Source: Eumeta japonica
Taxonomy: Eukaryota; Arthropoda; Insecta; Lepidoptera; Psychidae
DNA length: 64,000 bases
Assembly (NCBI GenBank): GCA_005406025.1
Contig: BGZK01002009.1
Coordinates: 22,384-86,383 of the forward strand
Reading direction: 5' to 3'
Shown here: positions 44,791-57,744 of the stretch, piece by piece
Numbering within the stretch: position 1 is the first letter of the stretch
Layout of the letters: every line of letters begins with the position of its first letter
The notes under the pieces: model-generated
Databases searched by the model: none
Told to the model about the DNA's origin: nothing
The model's input: the letters and a program-made list of their open reading frames with translations, nothing else
Translations under genes and position numbers: made by a program

Positions 44791-46894
44791 ATACGTTTAT
44801 AGATTTCGAAATAGATTTTTTTCGACTCAGTTACATTGAATTTACTATTCTTAATAATAATCTAACTCTAACCAAAATCACAAAGGTCGTAAATGTTGTC
44901 TAATATTGACAATAGTCAATATATCAAATTTTTGAAAAAGTTATATAGACCAGGTAGAATGGATGCAAGAGATTTTGAAAAAATTCAAAAAGCAGTGTTA
45001 ATTTTATTTCTCCTCTCATGATTTTATATTCCTTCTACATTCCACAAGGTGATCTATATGTAAAATTGCTGATTGAATAAATGTAAATTTTCCAATTATT
45101 ATTTTTCAATGAAGAATAATGTTCATGAAAACTGATAGCTTGTATTAAACCTCTTAAATTTTTCTAAAATCGCTTTTTTTCAAAATTTTTTTATATAAAA
45201 AAATCTAGCTATCAAAGTTTCAAATTCAACTTCATAAACATATTAGAAAATTTATAAATGTCATATATTCTTTTATTTATTTACATATTTAAATTTGTGA
45301 TGAATGATGGTGATAGATATTACTCAGTGCTTCTACCGTAATCGGATTTAATCATCGAGATAAAAATTAAACCATATCAAACAGAAGGTATTTTTCAATT
45401 TTAATTTAACACTACACTACTGATATTGCACTACAGATCTAAAACACTTTTCACTTTCTCGCACTTCACTTGCTGTTGCAATCATAGTTAAAGGAAGAAC
45501 TTACTAAATATTATATATAACTGCAACTGTTTTCTAGAATTGTTTTAGTTGTGGATAAAATCATAATAACATTTAACTTTATGATAAACGAAATCATAAA
45601 TAGGTTTTTATCACTCTGTTCAATGTCGACATTTTATATCATCATTTATTTATCGTATATATCAATATTTTATAATTAATAAAATACGTCCACGTTTTCG
45701 ATGCAAACGAATGAAGTCATATTCTATTACTTAATATCAGGGATGACTGTCCTGTTATTTTTTATTATTTAATAAGTACAGTTCACAACAATATCGTTTC
45801 ATTCTCGTAAAGCAGAGGCGCGTTGCCTTTGCTTCGCCACGTACAATGTATTCGTCGCCTCCTTGCTTACATTTCAATAATGAAATATATTTGTATTTTT
45901 AATTTTATTTTCGTTTCTTTCAAATGGTCTTAGACGAGTCGTCATTACATTTGTGAGTAGAAATACATTTGAAAATAAAACGCCAACGGCCTTTTTATTT
46001 CAGACATAACTATTGTTGTAGGCTAAATTCGACACAATTATGAGTTATATGCCTAGCCACAATGACGAATAATGACGTCTTTCAATAAATGATTTTTTTC
46101 GTTTATATAAGCAGTATCTAATAGCATTAAAAAGGGCTATGTTTCAAGCATTAATATCATATGTTTAAAAAAAATTAGTATATTAGTTTTAACTCGTACT
46201 AAAATACACGAAAACCTTAATTATCTTCGTGATTTGCAAATAAAACATTTCAAATAATTCGAGATCATGAAGTTTCTGATACTTCTTACAGAAGAAAATC
46301 AAACCAAGATATTAAACTTGAACAGTTTTTAAAAAGTTTGATAATAGGTATATTAATTTTTAACCCATTTTAAGGTTTAAATTTAGAAACTATTAACGAT
46401 TTGTTTTATTTTATGCATGTATTGAACGAAACTTTCGGTACACAAATTTAACTTATATTTGTTTGAGAGATTAATTTACCTTCTTTAAATTAATAAACAC
46501 ATAATTGTTTAGTCTTTTAAACTTGTGGAATGGAAAATTAACGCGTAATTAAATTACTTAAAACAATTTACTTTTAAATAATGCTTAGAGATATTTTTAT
46601 TCGCTACTTAAATGGTATCCACTAAATATAATAAAAGATTTTTATATTCAAATTCAGGATAATTATTTACCGTCATATTTTATTTACATTTAATTATATA
46701 TATGCCATTTTGTTTAGCATCCTGTTGTCATTTTATAGGTGGCGACATAATCCCATTATTGTAAAAATTTTGGGACTTCCAATCAAAAAATTTTAACAAG
46801 TAGTTTCGATAGTCCTCTCTTTCTTAACACTACCTAAACAATTTCAAAACAAGTGAAAATCTAAGTCGTACAAAGTCAGGGTGGATACATCGAC
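44791..46894. other. AT-rich DNA, nothing recognised
   Basis: A balanced patch at 45780-45980 (GTAAAGCAGAGGCGCGTTGC, CTTCGCCACGTACAATG) stands out slightly. Otherwise homopolymer-rich AT DNA without repeat ends or frames of interest. Confidence 0.5.
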
Positions 46895-47455
46895 ACTGAC
46901 ATTAACCTAACCCAACCAAACTCTTTCAATATTTGCTGAGTGGCTAAAGATATATGTGGTCTGACGTTATCATGCTGAAAAACCACATCCTTCATGTTGA
47001 TCAATTCTGGTCATTTTTTCTCTACTTCTTGCCTGGTTCTCATCAACTATCGGCAGTACATATTGAAATTGATGGTTTTGCTCAACGGTAAAAACTCACA
47101 ATCAATAATGCCCTTCCAATCCCACAATGCATTGGATTGGATTGGATTGGATTAACTTATTGGAAGTTAATCCGGGTTTTGCTAGCTTGCTTGCCTTTTG
47201 ACCATGATCTTTTTCACTTGTTACTGTCCTAGGTAATCAATTTTTCATTACTAGTGATAAATCTTTCAAAAATTGTTCAGTTTCATTGAGTTTCAATAAA
47301 GAATCGCAAATGAGTACACGATTCATTAGATATCCTTCAGTGGGCTCGCGTGGGACCCAAGTATTCAGCTTTTTATATCCAGCTTTTTAAATGGATCAAA
47401 ACTATTCTGTGGTCAATCTTCAGTTCTACAGCTATAGATATTATAAGAACTAAAA
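46895..47455 (-). pseudogene. mariner transposase fragment copy 5 (different subfamily)
   Basis: Minus-strand mariner of another SETMAR-like subfamily. IAVELKIDHRIVLIHLKSW (helix-turn-helix end, about 47385-47450) is followed by CTHLRFFIETQ, then FERFITSNEKLIT (first catalytic region; the usual GDEKW reads SNEKL, so the aspartate is lost). KRSWSKGKQAS, LWDWKGIIDCEFLP, then PELINMKDVVFQHDNVRPHIS (second aspartate kept, about 46960-46985) and LKEFGWV follow. The part with the third aspartate is missing. A GGATT pentamer expansion (47131-47154) interrupts the middle. No terminal repeats seen. Confidence 0.85.
47131..47154. repeat. (GGATT)n short tandem repeat within mariner copy 5
   Basis: Four to five tandem pentamers inside the decayed transposase frame, a local expansion after the copy had lost function. 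Confidence 0.9.
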
Positions 47456-47609
47456 TGCCGATATTATTCTTATATTACAAATAGTCTATAACTACCTACA
47501 AACGATTCGGCGTCAAATGGTCGAAGTCCCGTACCAATATGTTCCTCAACTTTGCGTCTAATTTACCATCTCTTTAACAGCATTACATACTTACCGAGAC
47601 TGTATCCCA

Positions 47610-47990
47610 CTCAATTCCGACCAATCACATCGCGCTAATAACTCAATTAACATTTTCGTTTCGAGATTCACAAGCGGCGCTCACGAAAGCGCCCTCGGGA
47701 AGTTAATTATTACTTACACGAGAGGGCGCGTCATGCTCGACGCGACGCAATCGCACGGTACTGTACGCCGTTTGTTTGTAACAGTCCCAGAGCAATCTGC
47801 AAGGTGTAATGAGGTCGCGCGCGCGCCCCAGTATACTGGCATCAACAATACTCGATTAAGGGATCGGGTCGGCGCCCTCCTTTGTTCGCAATCGCAATCC
47901 TGTATCAGTTCGAATTCAGGAGCGTGCCGTAGCGGTGGCCGATCGCGATTTGACGCCCGCAGCGGCGATAGCATGCGGATTTCTGTGTAC
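47610..47990. promoter_or_regulatory. GC/CpG-rich block, candidate regulatory element 8
   Basis: Contains AAGCGGCGCTCACGAAAGCG, CGAGAGGGCGCGTCATGCTC, GGTCGCGCGCGCGCCCCAG and GATCGGGTCGGCGCCCTCC, with CGCTAATAACTCAATTAAC (47632-47650) beside it. The 131-codon plus-strand frame (47733-48128) is serine/arginine-rich, overlaps an open minus-strand frame and matches nothing known. I judge it non-coding, with limited certainty. Confidence 0.33.
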
Positions 47991-48339
47991 TTTGTACTAT
48001 ACAAAGTATTCAATCTGGGTATACACTACTTCATAGATACAAGTAGCTGGGAGTCATCTCTAGACGCATTCATGCATAAATATTTGAATTCTAATAAGAC
48101 GTTTGATCTGTTCTCTTGGTTTTTATAGTAAGTATATCAGTATGCACGTAGGAATTTCAAAACTGTATTTTCTTACATAATGTACGACATATGCGAAATC
48201 AAAAGATCCCTGCTATATACTACATAATGCGATCAATACAACCCTACGATGTAATATTAGCCTTATTTTAGATAAAACTAATTTCAGTGATACACTAAAT
48301 AAATTGGAAAAAAATATTTTGAATTTCTTGTCACTCGAC

Positions 48340-49110
48340 CTTTAAAGGTTCCGTACGGAAATCGGGACCTCTAGGCTCGATTCCGGCGACGAGGTTCTCC
48401 ATCCGTCACGCCTGGTTCCCTGGAGTAGTGAAACGAGGACTGGAGAAGTCCATTTTAGTATTCTGATTGAGTGCGGAGGTATGGATGTTAAAGTGATGCT
48501 GTCTGTGAACTGATGAAAAACAGGCGGCTTGATAATCTATCTGTGAATGAGACTAAAAGGAAGGCCTGTGTTGGGACCGCCAAACACGGTTCATTCGAGA
48601 CTTATTGGTTTGGCTTGATCAGAGCTGACGAGGATGCTCGAGTGTTGGCTTCATTCTGTGAGAAATATTATCTGAATGTTAAACGACTACGAATGTATAA
48701 GTTCGAGATTTCTAGATCCGGGTTAAAATTGGATTGACACAGATTTTATTATAGGCGTATACGCCCCAGACATGTCCAAACTGTTCGAGGAGCGGAAGTT
48801 TTGGGCTGATGTAAGAGACATACTAGTGAAATGTGACAGAAATGAAAGGATGGTCGTGTTAGGTGATTTCAATGGCTGGGGAAGGTACAGCGGGATGGAT
48901 ATGAAAAAATCTTTCATGAATTGGAGGATGAAAGAGTGAATGAGAATGATGATTGCCTTCTCCTACTGTACCAAGAGTTTAACTTATTTGTAACAAACAC
49001 TATGTTTGACCACAGAAGAATACACTCATATATTTGCGGAAAAGATGACAAAAAGCATAATGGACTTGTCTTTCAAAAACAGTGTTGTCTTTCAAAATGA
49101 TTAGAGGTAG
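48340..49110 (+). pseudogene. LINE endonuclease domain relic (family like 16-19 kb)
   Basis: 5' part of a non-LTR retrotransposon. A GC-rich leader (48345-48510) is followed by a frame (48513-48737) with LASFCEKYYLNVKRLRMYK and EISRSGLKLD. The frame then shifts to the AP-endonuclease-like core: DFIIGVYAPDMSKLFEERKF, ADVRDILVKCDRNERMVVLG and DFNGW (about 48870-48885). Later, NTMFDHRRIHSYI-like and DDKKHNGLVF-like pieces run to about 49085. The DFNGW box and YAPD belong to the apurinic-type endonuclease of the 'craniofacial development protein 2-like' LINEs, the same group as the RT at 16.3-19.6 kb. The RT is absent: a 3' truncation, which is odd for a LINE and suggests a later deletion. Confidence 0.82.
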
Positions 49111-50479
49111 GTATGTATACAATAAACCGTTTCATATATATTTTTTTATTTATTTAACGAATATGTCTTATGAACATGTCTTTTCGTATTTTTTAAATCA
49201 TTTTGTAAATCATTATTTCTCTAAACAATGCGGGAAATTTTGGGACTGACCTGCATCATCATGCTTTACTCTGTTTTTTTTTTGTATTTTTTGAGATGCT
49301 TACCTTTCATATCCTAAGAGTGTGCAGGTTAAAAAGTTACACAAGTTTACCAGGTATCTATATGGTCGGAACATGCTCACAACTAGACCATGTTAGTCGT
49401 AGGTAACCTATCGAAAGCCTATACAGACCTATTTATTATCGATCACAACGCAAAATCTACTATTTCCTAATAACGCTAGCTACTAATGCTACGAACAACA
49501 GATTTAACTGTAAAAATGTAAACGGAAACACGGTAACTATTTAATTACTCCACGACACAGACAGACCGGTCGGACCCTCGTCAAGAACGGTACGCCCGGC
49601 TGTATCATTGACTGTAATATATCTATCGCGCGGAGCTGGCCGGTCTTAATACAGAGTTTAAAGGACAATAATCAGGGTGGCGGCGCACGGGACCCATGTT
49701 AAGTTGGTGGAATGCGCCGCCGTCATCGCGCCGCGCCTGCGCAGATCCCCGCTTTCGACCGGACTCTGCTCCTATTAATGCACGGGGCTGCGACCGCCTT
49801 CGAATCATATTACGGGCCGGTCGTTCATAGTTTCGCTTGGGAAAGCTTTGACTTTGAAGAAAGTCTGTTAGTTATTATAATAATAAAATAAAACTCTCGC
49901 TTATTTCCCAAAAGGGTAGGCAGAGACCATAGATTTCCACATGGTTACGATCTTTGCATATCTCGCTTGTCTCACTAACATCCATCAATCTTTTCATGCA
50001 AGCTTGTCGGTTTCGGGTGCTTAAAATTTGGCCTTTTTTAGTTATTGTTATTGAGAAATTGTATTTTTAATATTTTTGAAATTAAAAAAATCCAAAGTAA
50101 ACTTTCGACAAAAATTAGTAAAAGTTATCCTTATTAATATTATATCTAAATTCGAGTGTGTTCGTCTTGCAATCACCAAAAGCGCAACTGATCAACGTAT
50201 TTCAGCGTAGTGACACTATACGAGTCGTAGGGCGACATAGACTACTTTTATCCAAAAATCCATAGTTCCTATATGGGATAGCAATTGAGCTGACTCTGCA
50301 ATCGATAATCCGATTTGAATAAATAACCTTGTTTAATGCTAAAATGTACTTTAATACTTATTCTCCCATCATCAAATGCATTAAATTAAATTCCACCATA
50401 GCCTCAAAATAATATTCAGGGTGAAACCACAGGCTGCATAACCACACAAATGAATAAACAACATCAAAATCAAAAGAAC
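49111..50479. other. AT-rich DNA around one GC block
   Basis: Apart from the block at 49550-49850, 49900-50020 holds CATAGATTTCCACATGGTTA and TTTGCATATCTCGCTTGTC, similar to the 3' end of the LINE family above in complement. No gene recognised. Confidence 0.45.
49550..49850. promoter_or_regulatory. GC/CpG-rich block, candidate regulatory element 9
   Basis: Contains GAATGCGCCGCCGTCATCGC, CGCGCCGCGCCTGCGCAGAT, CTCCTATTAATGCACGGGGC (49769-49788) and TCGAATCATATTACGGGCCG. Flanked by the GGCCGGTC/GACCGG phrases at both sides (49639, 49815). Non-coding by appearance. Confidence 0.33.
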
Positions 50480-50755
50480 GGTGGTCATCGAAATCCAGAA
50501 CAGGACCGACGTCGTATTCAATAAGACGTCTGGGATCGGATTTAGGGCAGGACTGAGATTAGAACTGAGAAATTATGGAATTGGAACAGTCAGTCAAAAT
50601 AGAATTGATATCGAGAATAGAATTGGAACCACGATCATGATCGAGAGAAATGGAAAGAGAGCGCTTCATATAAAAAGCGACCCAATTCATTTCATATAAA
50701 GATACACACGTTAGTTTTGCGGGCGAAACTGCGGGCAAAAGTTAGTTTTCAATTT
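50480..50755. repeat. Dispersed lepidopteran repeat, family B (terminus right)
   Basis: A degenerate series of GAxxGGAATTGxxATCGAGA-like phrases (for example AATTGATATCGAGAATAGAA at about 50603) ends in TTTTGCGGGCGAAACTGCGG, then GCAAAAGTTAGTT (50717-50748), the family terminus. The 72-codon frame across it is not a gene. Confidence 0.65.
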
Positions 50756-53700
50756 CAATTTTAGTATCCCAGTTTGGAATTGAGCCGAAATTCATGATGC
50801 TAGTTTACCAAAAGTACACACTTAAGAACGCATGAATACAATATAGAAAATAAAAGGGATAATAAACAAAAGGGATAATATGCAGAAGACAAATAAAATT
50901 TGTAGTATCTTGTACTTGTACATATGTATTATCAAGCCTATATAATAATTATTTCTAACAACAAACCAAATTAGACGTTAGCCTGCGACATGCAGCATGC
51001 GACTCATCGCTGAGCCTCGAATCTGCCCCTCCACTACGAATCCTCAACCGACGAATTGAATATTGATTCGAGAGGATTGAGAGATACAATAGCCATACAA
51101 AGAAATAACAAACGAAATATTTTCTAATATCCTATTATGGATAATTCCATTCAACTAGGATTAAAAACAGACATAAAAAAAGAGATAGAAAAAATAAACA
51201 TTTAAGTTATGGATTCAGTATTTATTGCCATTAGATTTTGAAATCAAAAGAGGTAGACATATTAGTATAAACCTATATATTATATTAAAGCAAAATACAT
51301 AAGCGAAACTATTCACTTACTCGCTATAACCTTGCATTATATGCTCCTGTTGTCGAATCGATCCCGCTTAATTATACAAAAACCCAGGCTTCATAGTGAA
51401 ACTTGATATTTTTAGACATAATTTATGATAATATAGTATATGTATATGGTGTCCAGATACAACTCATTAAGAAATAGAATTGTACATTTTATAGGTAAGT
51501 GTCTTTGAAAACTTTTTTTACATAAATTTATTATTTTTGAACTACCACAAAAATTTTATACATTCTTAGGTGAAAGAAATTATTTAAAGCTCTGAATGCC
51601 TACAACTCCAATTTAAAATAATAGCAGCAACATGAACTAGAATACTTTTAACCCCTTTATTTATGTCCATATTATACAGAGATTTTATATTATATAGAGA
51701 TCGTCATTTGCAGACATGCACAATAACCACACTGGTGTGTTTTGTTTTTGGTATCACCTCATTCTGTAGTCAATCTAATCGGACGATAGTGTAAACCAAG
51801 AAAATGGTTTAAATTATGAATTTATATGACAAACTCAAGCAGTTACTCTTAATATTTACATCAATCAAGAACTACCACTAAACTGAAGGTTTAACGATAG
51901 CTCTAGCTATTTCAACGACTCTTTGCATGTATTAAATACTATTCTACAAAAAACCCACTTTTTAGCAGATTCAGTATATTCAATATTGTACATGTATACA
52001 TGTAGTAGATCTTTAAATTTTTAACATTTAAAAATGACAATTTCTAGCGTACAAAATGGAGAGAAAAATCAATTTCTTTATATTGTTTCCCAAATCTATG
52101 TACATTTTTTTAAATTTTAAAACATATTGATAAATTATTGAGCGTCAAAGTACAAATAATGTCATAAATTGTACTCTTATACAATTAATATAATATAATA
52201 TAAGATTTATTAAAGCTTCGTGGCGTTATCAATCACAGAATTGAGCCCCGAGTTCTATCGAGGGCTGATAAAATCAATTATGATAATTGAATCATTTACA
52301 TTCTAATGGGTTGTAATCTAGCCATTGTAAAGAACGAATAGGGAATGTTCAATTAACAATTATCTGTATTTCCATTCAAATGACGCCTTCAAGTGAAATA
52401 CGTAAATCAATTTGTTGTTTCAATACGACTTGATAGGCGAGCTTTGGAAATTATACAGATGAAACATTTAATACTGTTTCAAGTGAGGCGATGCTCATTT
52501 TGGGCGAGGTTAAATTTTGATATGATTCTTTTTCATGCTTCGCTCGTTTTCAACACGGTATTTATTTGAACATCTTTGAATAACTGTGATGTCAAGCCAA
52601 ATGTCTATTAAACTACAAACAAAGTTATGACCATCAAACGGCAACTAAACAATATAAAAATTATGTTTTAAAAATAAATAAAAAAAAAACACTCTGTACT
52701 ATGTACGCACAAAAGAAGTTATATTGCTTTGGCGTGAATATACTATATTATTTATAAACAATATCATATGTATATTAGAGAGGTGGACTTCGTTCGGTTC
52801 GGAGGTTTCGTTCAAAGTTGGAGTTTCGATTTATAAAAAACAATACGTCCCATATATGCCTCAGATTTTGGCGTAAGCCGGTAAAAATTATGACATATCT
52901 TCGAAACGATCGCCGGCCCGCCGTAAAACGGAGAACAGAACACGGGCCCGTATTTACGCGGCCCTATATGACGCAACGACACGACCATGAATATGGATCG
53001 GGCGAGTGCCTTACGAGCGCCCCCGGCCTCGTAAAGTCCATCCCGATAGTCGTAAAGGCGGTGTTCATGCGAATAACGAAAGATCGATATCGTCTGCCAG
53101 GTCAGCAGCTGTCCGACTATATATTTTACAACTATTGTAAAAGTTAATACTGTATAACGGAACGTTATAGGCTCTGTGCTGACGACGCAATACATGGGTT
53201 ATGACGTACAACATATTCCCTAACTGTAACTATGAAAGAAAATTTAATAGTTATTTTTCCTAGTTCAGATACAATTTCAGAGAGATAGCACCGAAACGTT
53301 TATTAGACTTGAGTTGTGGTGTAATTTGCAATTATACCGCCAAATATTTATATAAAATGTATGTAAAAAAAATTCTTTAAGCCAATGGCTGCTTTTCCAC
53401 CAGTCAAATGAATCCATAAATACAATTATTATTAGAATAATTTATCAATAAGAATTTTTCTGTAAAAAGTATATCAAAATATTGAATTTTTCCCAAAACA
53501 ATAATCTTTCGTTTGACTGAAATTACTATCATTAGAAATTTTGAAGATGAACTTTAAAATTTCTAATTATATTCAAATTACTATATTCAAATATTTCTAT
53601 ATTCAAATTAATAAGTTGTTTTCTTTTAAGATTTAACGACATATAAATAAAATTAAAAATAGCCATCCTTAATCCTTCCATAGAATCATTGCATGAATTT

Positions 53701-55564
53701 TATCAGATCGAAATTACTTGAGCTATCAAGTAATTAATGCCTACAGTAAGCGCTGGCTGTCGCTACAAAAATGTGATATAGTATAAGGAGCCATTACGAT
53801 CACGCAATCTAAGTAAAAAACTCTAATCGTGAACGGTTTTCAGTATTTGCTAACAAATCCATAAGATAGGAACTGGGATTCTATATCAGAAAAAAGAATC
53901 CTATGTTTCGCCTTTCTGAAATTTGCGCTATTAGTTGTAAATTATACAACAAATTTAAAAAATTAATTAACAATTAAAAAAAAACTTAAAACACGCATTT
54001 CAGAAAGTAAATAATTACTACTAAACTTGTTCTCTTTGTCTATCCCAAAAGATTATGAGTGTAAACCATGTTTGTAGTAAAGTATAATATTTAAGTGTAC
54101 AAGCGTGAGGCGCTTACAGAAATAGATCGTTTTTCTACGTATTTTTTGAGCAAGCACCCCAAGTTTTATACTCAGTATTATGCTTTGTTATTCATTTTCT
54201 ATAGAGTTTAGTGGCGGCACTACAAACCACGTCAAATGGTTAAAGTATCGTAATATCATTCAGGATTGCAGATGTCACATAAGGAGTTTACTGATTAATT
54301 TTAGTTTCTTCTTCTCATCAATTATTGAGGAAAATATTTTCTTTCGTCGTTCTCTGTTTTAGTTTACAAGTCCGACATAAAAATATTAATAAAATTAAAT
54401 GAGTCTAATGAGGTCGTGGACTTTTGGATTTTTCTAATGTTTCTCAATTTATTTGAATCGAAATTGACTTTCCCAAAGAGATTTAAACTTTCGTTTATTT
54501 GTCCAATTGGAATAATTAGTAAAAAAAAAATTCGAGCGTCAGCTGTGGGTTGTATGCTGCACGTTTTGCATATTGTAGGCCACCGTCTATGCGATAGAAG
54601 ATTTAGTAAACTCTGTCATAGAATAATATGATAAAATAAAATAATTTGTATAAAGAAGCTTGTTTAAACGATGAGAAGTAAGATTGAGCTTGTATTTGAA
54701 CTTACAGCAAAATTTTATGAAAACCGTTTGTTATGACTATCAAATGACTATCAAATATTGACGCAAGCAGAGACTCAAATAACTGTGACGCTCAATAGAT
54801 CGAAAATATAATCAATAGTGCTGATTTAATGCACAGATATACACAAAACTCAATTTTTGACGTAAGCATCCAAAACAGAATGACATTGATTTATGATGAT
54901 GTGAATTCGAGTACTTATTTTGTATCGAACGTCGCAATAATTGATTTTTTATTTTAATTCCACTTTTCGTTTCTTTTTTATATTCCACATTTAGTTGATT
55001 AATACATAAGTCTTAATATAAGTTTCCTGAAAAATAAACTGATTATTTACCTGTACCTTTGCAAATAGATTTTCACCATACGAATTATTATTCGTATCGT
55101 GAAAAAGCCGTTATTGTGTACGAAAATAGAAAATTTCTGCTCCGTATTTGGAAGGCCGATGTGGTGACGTCAATCGCGGAAGCGAGATACATTATTGCTT
55201 TTGTCGAGTTCCTCATCTACTCGGAGTGGAATCATAATGGCGTATTAGTTGTATGATTTTCAATTAGTTTAGAATAATCAAGTGTACATATTCATGTACA
55301 GTTTTCGGATAGTGGTGTGGAAAATTGCCATACGCTTTTGTTATATCGTGACTCCAATCATGATCTTTGGCAATAGAAAAATGCCATCAGGCAAAACAAT
55401 TATTCATAGCATTTTCGAGGGGGATAAGCATGCGAGCCACCAGAAATAGGTAGTCATCTTGCCAAAGGACGTTCGCAACCCCTAAAGGAGTCACCAGTGC
55501 ATTATCCATCTCTGGTAGTATTGGAATGCTGACGGAGAAGGGAATGAGCTGATGTAGGGGGAAT
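50756..55564. other. Mostly AT-rich DNA, no recognised gene
   Basis: Contains the GC block at 52840-53130. A short tandem of a TCTATATTCAAAT-like unit lies at 53568-53612, and 54180-54640 has small AT-rich frames of no known kind. A balanced patch at 55090-55255 (GGTGACGTCAATCGCGGAAG) might be another regulatory candidate. 52200-52560 is also of balanced composition. Confidence 0.45.
52840..53130. promoter_or_regulatory. GC/CpG-rich block, candidate regulatory element 10
   Basis: Contains CGATCGCCGGCCCGCCGTAA, CGGGCCCGTATTTACGCGGC, GAGCGCCCCCGGCCTCGTAA and GTCCATCCCGATAGTCGTAA. The triplet GTAAAA/CGTAAA occurs repeatedly at the edges of the GC runs. Frames on both strands (52818-53147 and 52812-53195) are open but resemble no known protein. 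Confidence 0.33.
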
Positions 55565-55720
55565 GTGGTGGTGGAGAGGGGAGTGGCCAACGGAACTCTC
55601 ACTCACTGGACGAAATTCAACAGCAAAAGTTGTTACTTCACGTCTGTATTCTGGGAGAGTGTAATATCTCATTGGTCGAGCAGACTCATTTTCATGCTAC
55701 AGGGAAGTTTACTACAACAT
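55565..55720 (-). repeat. Lepidopteran LINE 3'-end-like repeat, family C, copy 2
   Basis: TACTTCACGTCTGTATTCTG (55634-55653) is the complement of CAGAATACGGACGTGAAGTA in the copy at 57745-58070. GTCGAGCAGACTCATTTT also corresponds to AAAATGAGCCGGCTAGAC there. The upstream 55380-55564 may belong to the same insertion. Confidence 0.6.
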
Positions 55721-56430
55721 GGTTTTAGTACTTTTGCAAATTGTCAAGTAAAGGAAACTAGAGGAAAATGTTCAGCTATTAATATTCTAAATTTACATGA
55801 ACGCTAGGCTTTACCAATCCTAGGTCGTCGAATAAACAAAAGACTTATCCTTGTCATTTTACGAAAAAAATATGGCAGTTACTGAAGTGGAATCTTTTAT
55901 GGGTACGTGGTATCTGAGAGCATATAACAAGGCTATGCCAGATTCATATCGACTAAAATCGCCATGATGTTCTTCTCATCGCCCGTATCCTAAAGCTGTA
56001 CGTAAGATTCCGCATTATTCTACGGTCCCGATGGCAATAGCTCAATCAAAGTGGATCTTCTACCCATGATCAAACATCGCTTTGACTCTTATATAGAAAC
56101 AACTAATAAAACACCCGACGCGCCATCTCGAACTTGTAAACAGATGACGATCCTATTTAGGCAAAGCAACATCTGGTTCTAAAATCAGTAGGTTGTTGAA
56201 ATCACGTATATACCACTGACAGCGATGAGCGACCCATCGGGTCCAGAGGCGAAGCCACATCTCTCAATGATATACTCATCATCATCAATCATATATCATA
56301 GCTGCTTGACCCCTCATTGACGCGTTCAAGTCAAAGATACACACACAAAGCCAATATGCACAGTTACATACCGCCACACCCATTCCGGCTCCCTCTCCGC
56401 TTTCCCCTGAGCACGTCGACCCTCAGTGTG
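55721..56430. other. Balanced-composition DNA, unassigned
   Basis: 55850-56260 reads like a decayed repeat (CCAGATTCATATCGACTAAA, GACCCATCGGGTCCAGAGGC) but I could not place it. No intact frame. Confidence 0.4.
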
Positions 56431-56584
56431 CAGTACAACGCACAAAACTCTGCCGCTGCGAAGTTGGTCACAAACGCGTCGCAGCGACGTAGGCATTATG
56501 GGAGAAAAGGAAGAGTCAAGGGAATGAACCGCATTAGATCATTCGCAAACAATTCAGAGCGGCAGAGTTTTGTGTGTTGTACTG
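56431..56584. mobile_element. Small MITE with 27-bp terminal inverted repeats
   Basis: The left end at 56431-56457 (CAGTACAACGCACAAAACTC, then TGCCGCT) and the right end at 56558-56584 are complementary at 26 of 27 positions. The total length is 154 bp with a 100-bp non-coding centre containing GCGTCGCAGCGACG. The flanks (CTCAGTGTG and TACCTTATA) show no obvious target duplication. The superfamily is unclear; CAG...CTG termini are shared by several DNA-transposon groups. Confidence 0.85.
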
Positions 56585-57744
56585 TACCTTATACTCAGTC
56601 TTCCGCAACCACAGACCGCGGTATCTCCACGGAGATCGGCTAGGACCGGAGCAATATTTTCGTTGATTTAAAAACGGGTCCCAACAACTACTCGTAATCT
56701 ATTAATGTCTTTACAAAACATTAACAGATGAATAGTAAGGTACAAGTCAATACTTATGAAGCTTGTATTAGGATTGTCTTCTGAAATTTAGAATATTATA
56801 TTTATTGATTAATTATAATGCAAGCTTGCTAGACATGATGATTAAAAGTAAAACAAAATTAAAATCAGGTTTAAAATAATAATGAACACAAAGCTATCAA
56901 AATTCTGTCATCCCTTTCTCGCAAAACAGAGTTTACCATTATTCTGTATGGCGGTAGTAAACATTGACGTCATTCTAATGCCTTCTGCTTAATTAGCTAT
57001 TTATTAAAATTATTACTCAGGTATTTTTATATAACAATTTTCAAAAAAAGCTTTACTACACTTTTATCCTATTAAAAGCTTTAAATACAGTAATATTAAA
57101 AATCGTATATTACCCCATTGATAATTATATGCACTTTATTCAATACAAGTATTTTTTTAGATAGACCATTATAATACTTAAGCACATCTAAAATTCATCT
57201 GATAAGCGTAATTACAAAGTTTGTTTTATCGAGATCTATTAACCATTTACTTTATTTGTTTACTTTAACATAATCGGCAACTAATAACTATAAAACTATA
57301 TTATTATTTCGAAACTATGATATTATATTGGTGTATCATTGTTTGAGGTTTAGAGAGGAGATAAATTGGAATACTTTCTTATAACTCAATTATCTTAAAA
57401 TCTGGATTGAAGCATTTATTAAAAAATTTCCTTTTTATGATATTAATCAAAATGTCCATAAAAATTTTATTTTTATGTAAATAAACAATAATACTCTTAA
57501 TAATGGATTTCATATTTCTAAAATGTCTGTTTGCTTGCATTACCCAGACAGGTACCAGATATTAACAAAGTTAAGATGTCAGACATGTGATGAAATAAAT
57601 TTACCGTTTTTAGAAGTTATTTCACTACAACTAAATTTATGAACAAAATAAAGCTAACAAGTTTGAATTTGATATTGACTACATAAAAATCTTGCAAAAT
57701 ATTTTAACTCTCAATAGGTAGGTGAATTTAATCCAAACGAAATA
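56585..57744. other. AT-rich DNA, nothing recognised
   Basis: No repeat terminus, gene or RNA motif identified apart from common AT-rich simple sequence. Confidence 0.5.

Noticed and set aside
47733..48128. 131-codon plus-strand frame
   Set aside because: Lies in a stop-poor GC block with an open frame on the other strand as well; no known domain and no splice-site support.
48378..48395. GGCTCGATTCC, B-box-like
   Set aside because: Part of the LINE leader upstream of its endonuclease; no tRNA cloverleaf could be drawn.
52812..53195. 127-codon minus-strand frame
   Set aside because: Overlaps a 109-codon plus-strand frame in a GC block; both are explained by low stop density, and neither resembles a protein family.
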